From Actinomycetota bacterium (GTDB lineage: Bacteria; Actinomycetota; Actinomycetes; S36-B12; UBA5976), in the NCBI GenBank assembly GCA_005789325.1, contig SXYE01000068.1, positions 1 through 6,241 of the forward strand: a stretch of DNA of 6,241 nucleotides, written 5' to 3'. A model generated the notes under the pieces. That model saw only the letters and a program-made list of their open reading frames with translations. It was not told where the DNA came from and searched no databases. Positions 1 to 4,306 of the stretch are shown piece after piece (positions within the stretch are counted from its first letter, which is position 1; each line of letters begins with the position of its first letter). The translations under genes and the position numbers were made by a program.

Positions 1-632
1 GCTAAAACTGGTAAACCAGGTTGTACAAATGGTGTTAAAAATAATGCCAAAATTCCTGCGAATACACCTGCTGTTCTATTTTCTTTGTTAATCAATCGGG
101 GCCAAAGTAATGCCAGAAAAGCTGCACCAACAGCAGCATCTAACCCAAGAGACTTTGGATCTGCCACAAATGATGCACCAAATGCACCGATTGCCGTTGC
201 GATGTTCCAAAAAACAAAAACAGAAATTCCGGTTGCCCAGAAAGCCCACCTACTCATTTCTTCATCATCATTATTAGCAATTGACATCGCTGTTGATTCA
301 TCAATTGTTATTTGTGATGCAAAAACTTTTTTAATTCCCTTAAGTTTTAAAACCCGGGCAAGACTAAAGGCATATAAACCATTTCTAACTCCTAAAAGGG
401 AAGAAGTTGCAACAGCAGCAACTGCACTGCCACCGGCAGCCATAATTCCGATCACTGCAAATTGTGATGCGCCAGAGAAAAGTCCCAGACTCAATACTTG
501 GGCCTGGGCAAAACTAAACCCATTAGTAACAGCTAATGCACCAAATGAGATTCCATAAACCCCAGTAGCAAGTCCAACCCCAATTGCGTTTCGTGTCACA
601 GTAGAACGTCGCGCGTCTGAAGAGATATTCAT
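1..632 (-). CDS. azlC: AzlC-family branched-chain amino acid exporter, large subunit (3' part missing)
   Basis: This is the large membrane subunit of an AzlCD-type exporter, a family linked to efflux of branched-chain amino acids and their analogues across the cytoplasmic membrane. Reading the minus strand from the ATG at 632-630 gives 210 codons with no stop before the left edge, so the last few dozen residues of a typical 230-250-residue protein are missing. Family hallmarks are visible: a GVYGISFGALA segment near residues 24-34, LFSGASQFAVIG near 51-62, the VRNGLYAFSLA block near 82-92, an IDEST motif at 110-114, and LGLDAAVGAAF near 162-172. Hydrophobic segments lie near residues 16-36, 57-80, 130-152, 165-182 and 187-205. 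The small partner AzlD would be expected just beyond the left edge, but that is not visible. The gene diverges from thyX across 27 bases, and no Shine-Dalgarno precedes its ATG. The substrate is inferred from the family only. Confidence 0.88.
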   Translation of the reverse strand, partial: MNISSDARRSTVTRNAIGVGLATGVYGISFGALAVTNGFSFAQAQVLSLGLFSGASQFAVIGIMAAGGSAVAAVATSSLLGVRNGLYAFSLARVLKLKGIKKVFASQITIDESTAMSIANNDDEEMSRWAFWATGISVFVFWNIATAIGAFGASFVADPKSLGLDAAVGAAFLALLWPRLINKENRTAGVFAGILALFLTPFVQPGLPVL

Positions 633-642
633 CGTAGGTAAA

Positions 643-648
643 CGGTAT
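643..648 (-). promoter_or_regulatory. Candidate -10 hexamer for azlC
   Basis: On the minus strand this reads TACCGT, which fits the TANNNT core of a sigma70-type -10 box. It lies 10 bases before the azlC ATG, which would give a leader of about 3 bases or none. There is no convincing -35 box, and no Shine-Dalgarno between it and the ATG. It overlaps the thyX candidate on the other strand. Weak evidence from pattern and position only. Confidence 0.25.
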
Positions 649-651
649 CGT
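646..651 (+). promoter_or_regulatory. Candidate -10 hexamer for thyX
   Basis: TATCGT fits the TANNNT core of a -10 box and ends 8 bases before the GTG start of thyX. Transcription starting about 7-9 bases downstream would begin at or next to that GTG, giving a leaderless message. No -35 hexamer is recognisable, and the only alternative, a Shine-Dalgarno site, is absent. Position-based inference. Confidence 0.3.
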
Positions 652-659
652 GCGTTTTT

Positions 660-1403
660 GTGACTAACTCCTCCACACCATCGATTCCGTTGAAGTTTCG
701 AAGTGATGTAACCGTTGAATTAGTGAAGCACTCTGCTTCGGATTCAGATGTGGTTTGGGCTGCTCGAGTATCAACAGCCGGTGAAAGAGCAAATTCAGCT
801 TCTGCAAGAAATCAAGATGCGACAGAGCACACTGGATTAATTAATTTCTTGATGCGTGAAAGACATGGCACACCTTTTGAACATTCCATTTTTACTTTCT
901 ATGTCAAAGCTCCAATATTTGTTTGGCGTGAACACATGCGACATAGAATTGCTTCATATAACGAAGAATCAGGAAGATATAGACAATTAGATCCAGAATT
1001 CTATTTTCCAAATACTTCAAGAAACTTACAACAAGTTGGTAAAACTGGTTCCTATACGTTTGAACCAGGAACTCCAGAACAATACAAATTAAGTGAAGAA
1101 GAGTTTAAAAAATCTTGTGAAAGCTCTTACATAAGTTATGAAAAAATGTTGGCAGCAGGAATTGCCAGAGAAGTGGCTCGAGGAGTTTTACCTGTCACGA
1201 TTTATTCAAGTGCTTACGTGACTATGAATTCTAGAGCTTTGATGAACTTCTTGTCATTGAGACGAATTGCTGAAGGATCTCATTTTCCTTCCTATCCACA
1301 ACGTGAAATCGAAATGGTTGCAGAGAAGTATGAAGAACATTTTGCAAAAATTATGCCAATTACCCACGACTGCTTCATCAAGAATGGTCGAGTCGCTCCC
1401 TGA
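660..1403 (+). CDS. thyX: Flavin-dependent thymidylate synthase ThyX
   Basis: ThyX methylates dUMP to dTMP using methylenetetrahydrofolate, with FAD and NAD(P)H as redox partners; it is the alternative to ThyA and acts in the cytoplasm as a tetramer. The 247-residue product has the ThyX signature RHR-x7-S with Arg94, His95, Arg96 and Ser104, followed by GRYR. The flavin-pocket segment HGTPFEHS is at residues 69-76. A conserved helix NSRALMNFLSLRR is at 190-202, PSYPQREIE at 210-218, and the tail is NGRVAP, as in Streptomyces-type ThyX. The length is complete for that type. The GTG at 660 is chosen because the family's FRSDVTVELVKHSA block begins about a dozen residues later and no better start lies nearby. 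There is no Shine-Dalgarno; a -10-like hexamer 8 bases upstream suggests a leaderless start. dapA follows after 17 bases. thyA is not in this window, so whether ThyX is the only thymidylate synthase cannot be told. Confidence 0.97.
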   Translation: MTNSSTPSIPLKFRSDVTVELVKHSASDSDVVWAARVSTAGERANSASARNQDATEHTGLINFLMRERHGTPFEHSIFTFYVKAPIFVWREHMRHRIASYNEESGRYRQLDPEFYFPNTSRNLQQVGKTGSYTFEPGTPEQYKLSEEEFKKSCESSYISYEKMLAAGIAREVARGVLPVTIYSSAYVTMNSRALMNFLSLRRIAEGSHFPSYPQREIEMVAEKYEEHFAKIMPITHDCFIKNGRVAP

Positions 1404-1407
1404 GCGC

Positions 1408-1413
1408 TAATCT
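1408..1413 (+). promoter_or_regulatory. Candidate -10 hexamer for dapA (leaderless start)
   Basis: TAATCT lies in the 17-base thyX–dapA gap and ends 7 bases before the dapA ATG. The gap has no Shine-Dalgarno, so either dapA is translated by re-initiation after thyX or a promoter here gives a leaderless dapA message. The same hexamer occurs at nearly the same distance before ftsK. No -35 box is recognisable upstream within the thyX coding region. Confidence 0.35.
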
Positions 1414-1420
1414 TGATTCC

Positions 1421-2314
1421 ATGAGTAGCAACCACCGTCCCTTTGGCACGGTTTTAACAGCAATGATCACCCCATTTGCTAAAGATGGAAGTGTTGATGT
1501 TGATGGTGCTGGAAAGTTAGCTGAACATTTAGTTGCTCTGGGAAATGATGGAATTGTTGTTAATGGCACAACTGGTGAATCAGCTACCACTACTGAAATT
1601 GAAAAAAACCAAGTATTAAAAGCAGTATTAGATGCTGTGGGTAATAAAGCCAAAGTAGTTGCAGGTGTTGGCAGCAATGACACTGCACACACTGTTGGAT
1701 TAGCAAAAGATGCAGCCAAATTAGGTGCACATGGAGTTTTAGTAGTAACCCCTTATTACAACAAACCATCGCAAGCTGGTGTTTATGCTCATTTTAAAAC
1801 TGTGGCAGATGCAACTGATTTACCCTTAATGACTTATGACATTCCAGGTCGAGCTGGTGTACCAATTGAATCAGAAACTTTAATTAGATTAAGTGAACAT
1901 AAGAATATTGTTGCTAATAAAGATGCAAAAAATAATTTGGAATTAGCGTCTTATGTGATTAAGAAAACCGATTTAGCTTGGTATTCGGGAGAAGATGCTT
2001 TAAATCTTCCCTTGCTTTCAATTGGTGGCATTGGTTTTGTTAGTGTTTGCGGTCATTTAATTGCAGATCGATTAAAAGCAATGGCTGCAGCATATTTTGC
2101 CGGAGATAATAAAAAAGCTTTAGAAATTCATCAAGGACTTCTTCCTGTTTACACAGGTGTGATGAGTCGAATGCCAGGAGTGATGTCAATTAAGGCAGCA
2201 CTTCGCTTACAAGGATTACCGGCAGGCGCAGCCCGTTTGCCACTCGTCGATGCTGACGAAAAACAAATCACACAATTAAGAGCAGATTTGCTCGACGGAG
2301 GAATAAAGATTTGA
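1421..2314 (+). CDS. dapA: 4-hydroxy-tetrahydrodipicolinate synthase DapA
   Basis: DapA condenses pyruvate with aspartate semialdehyde, the first committed step towards diaminopimelate (peptidoglycan) and lysine. The 297-residue product is a complete (beta/alpha)8-barrel of the DHDPS/NAL family. The expected active-site residues are present, each offset by +6 from the E. coli numbering: Thr50 and Thr51 in NGTTGES, Tyr113 in TPYYNKPSQ, catalytic Tyr139 and substrate-binding Arg144 in YDIPGRAG, and the Schiff-base Lys167 in ANKDAKNN. The GEDALNLPLL and GHLIADRL blocks near residues 190-219 are also typical. The ATG at 1421 places the FGTVLTAMITPF strand at the usual N-terminal distance. The gene follows thyX by 17 bases without a Shine-Dalgarno. 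Its stop overlaps the rnj start in the sequence TTGA, so the two are probably translationally coupled. N-acetylneuraminate lyase or another family member is unlikely given the neighbours and the match to actinobacterial DapA. Confidence 0.97.
   Translation: MSSNHRPFGTVLTAMITPFAKDGSVDVDGAGKLAEHLVALGNDGIVVNGTTGESATTTEIEKNQVLKAVLDAVGNKAKVVAGVGSNDTAHTVGLAKDAAKLGAHGVLVVTPYYNKPSQAGVYAHFKTVADATDLPLMTYDIPGRAGVPIESETLIRLSEHKNIVANKDAKNNLELASYVIKKTDLAWYSGEDALNLPLLSIGGIGFVSVCGHLIADRLKAMAAAYFAGDNKKALEIHQGLLPVYTGVMSRMPGVMSIKAALRLQGLPAGAARLPLVDADEKQITQLRADLLDGGIKI
2297..2302 (+). promoter_or_regulatory. Strong Shine-Dalgarno fixing the TTG start of rnj
   Basis: GGAGGA lies inside the last codons of dapA with 8 bases between it and the TTG at 2311. 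It is a near-perfect match to the anti-Shine-Dalgarno and decides in favour of a TTG start that overlaps the dapA stop codon. Confidence 0.82.
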
Positions 2315-3996
2315 CGATTAACTCACATGAGTTTCCGCTGCCAAATAAATTAGGGCCGGAAACTCTCCGAGTCATTCCCTTAGGCGGGATTGGCGAAATT
2401 GGCCGAAACATGACCGTCATGCAATACAACCATGACATTGTCATTGTTGATGTTGGAGTTTTGTTTCCAGAAGAAAATCAACCCGGTGTTGATTTAATTT
2501 TGCCCGACTTTGAATACTTACGGGATAAATGGCAAAAAGTTAAAGCAATAGTTTTAACTCACGCTCACGAAGACCATATTGGGGGAGTTCCTTACCTTTT
2601 AAGAGAAGCTCCACATGTACCAATTTATGGATCAAAATTAACTCTTGCTTTATTGGCTGAGAAATTAAAAGAACACCGAATTAAATCTGATTTAAGAATG
2701 GTTAAAGAAGGCGATATTGAAAAAATTGGTGAGTTTAGTGTTGAGTTTATTGCAGTAAATCACTCTATTCCTGATGCTTTAGCGTTAGCAATCAAAACTG
2801 GTGCTGGAACACTGATTCACACTGGTGATTTCAAAATGGATCAATTACCACTTGATGGTCGCATCACTGATTTAAATGCGTTTGCCCGCTTGGGCGATGA
2901 GGGAGTTGATTTAGCTCTAGTTGATTCAACTAATGCTGAAGTTCCAGGATTTGTTCCGCAAGAAAAAGATATTGCCCCTGTGATTGAGTCAATAATGTCA
3001 AGAGCTCCAAGAAGAGTAATTGTGGCAAGTTTTGCTTCCCACATTCATAGAGTGCAACAGATTATTGATGCCGCCAAATTAAATAAAAGAAAAGTAGCTT
3101 TTGTGGGAAGATCAATGGTTAGAAATATGGGAGTGGCGCGAGATTTAGGCTATTTAACTATTCCACCTAATGCCACGATTAACATCGATGAGATTGATGA
3201 TTATGCAGATAATGAAGTAGTACTAATTACTACAGGTTCTCAAGGAGAACCTATGGCTGCACTTTCTAGAATGGCCGGTCTTGATCACAAGATAAAAATT
3301 GGTGATGGTGACACAGTAATTTTGGCTTCATCTTTAATTCCAGGAAATGAAAACTCAGTCAACCGTGTTATTAATGGTTTAACAAAGCAGGGTGCAAATG
3401 TTGTGCACTCAGGCAATGCCAAAGTTCATGTTTCCGGTCACGCAGCAAGTGGAGAACTTCTTTATTTTTATAATCTTTTGAAACCAAAAAATGTTATGCC
3501 TGTTCACGGGGAACCTAGGCATTTACGTGCTAATGCTGCACTTGCAATCAAGACAGGTGTGAATAAGGAAAACGTTGTCATAACTGCTGATGGCATGGTG
3601 GTTGATTTACATAAACGAAAAGCAAAAATCGTGGGCGCTGTTCCTTGCGGTTATGTATTCGTGGATGGTTCAAGTGTTGGTGGAGTTGCTGAGGATTCAC
3701 TAAAGGATAGAAGAATTTTAGGTGAAGAAGGCTTTATCTCTGTTGTCGTAGTTGTGGACTCTGTTGAGAACAAAGTAGTCACAGGTCCAGAAATTCATGC
3801 TCGAGGGTTTGCTGAAAATGATGCTGTTTTTGATGAAGTTATTCCAATTATTAGAGCTAATTTAGAAGAAGCTATGAGAAATAATGTCTATGATGTAAAT
3901 CAGTTACAAAAAGTTGTCAGAAGAACCACAGGTAAATGGGTAAGTGATCAGCACCGAAGAAGACCAATGATTGTTCCCGTAGTAGTTGAAGCATAA
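2311..3996 (+). CDS. rnj: Ribonuclease J (metallo-beta-lactamase/beta-CASP endo- and 5'-exoribonuclease)
   Basis: RNase J is a zinc-dependent nuclease with endonucleolytic and 5'-to-3' exonucleolytic activity in rRNA maturation and mRNA decay. The product is 561 residues, matching the usual actinobacterial length of about 560. The metallo-beta-lactamase part has the metal motif THAHEDH with His84, His86, Asp88 and His89, then His151 and Asp173 (HTGDFK). The DSTNAE segment near residues 205-210 opens the beta-CASP part, which has His244 in SHIHR. His377 in SGHAASGEL and His399 in PVHGEPRHL complete the active site. A C-terminal domain follows from about residue 450 and ends in the conserved RRRPMIVPVV tail. 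The protein looks intact. The TTG start is set by a strong Shine-Dalgarno and overlaps the dapA stop by four bases, pointing to coupled translation. The CDGSH gene follows after 11 bases. Close relatives such as CPSF-type nucleases are less likely because the length and C-terminal domain fit RNase J. Confidence 0.96.
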   Translation: MTINSHEFPLPNKLGPETLRVIPLGGIGEIGRNMTVMQYNHDIVIVDVGVLFPEENQPGVDLILPDFEYLRDKWQKVKAIVLTHAHEDHIGGVPYLLREAPHVPIYGSKLTLALLAEKLKEHRIKSDLRMVKEGDIEKIGEFSVEFIAVNHSIPDALALAIKTGAGTLIHTGDFKMDQLPLDGRITDLNAFARLGDEGVDLALVDSTNAEVPGFVPQEKDIAPVIESIMSRAPRRVIVASFASHIHRVQQIIDAAKLNKRKVAFVGRSMVRNMGVARDLGYLTIPPNATINIDEIDDYADNEVVLITTGSQGEPMAALSRMAGLDHKIKIGDGDTVILASSLIPGNENSVNRVINGLTKQGANVVHSGNAKVHVSGHAASGELLYFYNLLKPKNVMPVHGEPRHLRANAALAIKTGVNKENVVITADGMVVDLHKRKAKIVGAVPCGYVFVDGSSVGGVAEDSLKDRRILGEEGFISVVVVVDSVENKVVTGPEIHARGFAENDAVFDEVIPIIRANLEEAMRNNVYDVNQLQKVVRRTTGKWVSDQHRRRPMIVPVVVEA

Positions 3997-4000
3997 GGAG
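3997..4000 (+). promoter_or_regulatory. Shine-Dalgarno fixing the TTG start of the CDGSH gene
   Basis: GGAG immediately follows the rnj TAA and is 7 bases from the TTG at 4008. It supports this non-ATG start and co-translation from the rnj message. Confidence 0.72.
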
Positions 4001-4007
4001 AAATAAA

Positions 4008-4214
4008 TTGAGTGAAAAAGTAAAGATAACTGTTAAGCCAAATGGTTCCATCAGAGTTGAAGGTGACTTTGAACTTAATTACACCAAGCCAGGTGAAAGC
4101 GAAGTAACCGTTGAACAAGTAGAAGCTTCCAGTAAGTCGCTTTGTCGCTGCGGTCATTCAAAGCAAAAACCGTTTTGCGATGGCGCCCATCGAGAAGCCG
4201 GCTTCCAGGGTTAA
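4008..4214 (+). CDS. Small CDGSH-type iron-sulfur protein
   Basis: This 68-residue protein has a single CDGSH domain of the mitoNEET-like family, which binds a redox-active [2Fe-2S] cluster through three cysteines and one histidine. The ligands are Cys46, Cys48 and Cys57 with His61, in the pattern C-R-C-G-H-S-x3-P-F-C-D-G-A-H; Ala60 replaces the Ser of the family name, a common variant. The N-terminal 45 residues (ITVKPNGSIRVEGDFEL and after) resemble the short beta segment found before the domain in many bacterial single-CDGSH proteins. There is no signal peptide or membrane segment, so it is probably cytoplasmic. The TTG start is supported by GGAG 7 bases upstream. The rnj stop is only 11 bases away, so the two genes are probably co-transcribed. 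The physiological role is unknown; proposals for the family include electron transfer, cluster donation and redox sensing. A functional link with RNase J would be inference from position only. Confidence 0.9.
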   Translation: MSEKVKITVKPNGSIRVEGDFELNYTKPGESEVTVEQVEASSKSLCRCGHSKQKPFCDGAHREAGFQG

Positions 4215-4273
4215 TTTAGAGATTTTTGTGTCTCAAGTGACGACACGCACTAAAAGTCGCTTCTGATACTCAA

Positions 4274-4287
4274 GTAACAGGTGTTAC
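4274..4287. promoter_or_regulatory. Palindrome upstream of ftsK, possible operator (SOS-box-like)
   Basis: GTAAC-AGGT-GTTAC is a perfect 5-base inverted repeat with a 4-base spacer, centred about 26 bases before the ftsK ATG and just upstream of the candidate -10. Its AAC-N4-GTT core is shared with the actinobacterial LexA site (GAAC-N4-GTTC), but the outer G and C are T and A here. It may be a weak LexA site, the site of another dimeric regulator, or simply a hairpin. Binding is inference. Confidence 0.28.
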
Positions 4288-4294
4288 ACGAGGG

Positions 4295-4300
4295 TAATCT
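4295..4300 (+). promoter_or_regulatory. Candidate -10 hexamer for ftsK (leaderless start)
   Basis: TAATCT ends 6 bases before the ftsK ATG, the spacing expected when transcription starts at the A of the start codon. The same hexamer precedes dapA at 7 bases. The only Shine-Dalgarno-like string, GAGGG at 4290-4294, is 12 bases from the ATG, longer than usual. No -35 match is clear. Confidence 0.38.
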
Positions 4301-4306
4301 CTATTT

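Larger units (their letters stand above)
4217..4303 (+). other. Possible structured RNA leader or attenuator before ftsK
   Basis: The 92-base gap between the CDGSH stop and the ftsK ATG holds three nested or adjacent pairings. An outer perfect 8-base inverted repeat pairs TAGAGATT (4217-4224) with AATCTCTA (4296-4303). Inside it, AAGTGAC (4235-4241) pairs with GTCGCTT (4256-4262), with one U·G wobble. GTAAC (4274-4278) pairs with GTTAC (4283-4287). Together they could form a three-way junction that encloses GAGGG (4290-4294). There is no terminal U-run, so this is not a standard intrinsic terminator. It matches no RNA family I recognise and could be chance; no folding energies were computed. 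Confidence 0.22.

Noticed and set aside
85..558. A long open frame on the plus strand at the left end.
   Set aside because: It is the shadow of azlC on the minus strand, which has clear family motifs; the plus-strand peptide shows no recognisable domain.
1378..1719. A minus-strand open frame across the thyX–dapA junction.
   Set aside because: It lies antisense to the conserved dapA N-terminus, including the GTTGE motif, and has no recognisable product.
4235..4262. An intrinsic terminator after the CDGSH gene.
   Set aside because: The stem has only 7 pairs including a wobble, a 14-base loop and no T-run after it.
4217..4303. A tRNA or known riboswitch in the CDGSH–ftsK gap.
   Set aside because: There is no T-loop or anticodon arrangement, and the inner hairpin loops have the wrong sizes; no riboswitch consensus was recognised.
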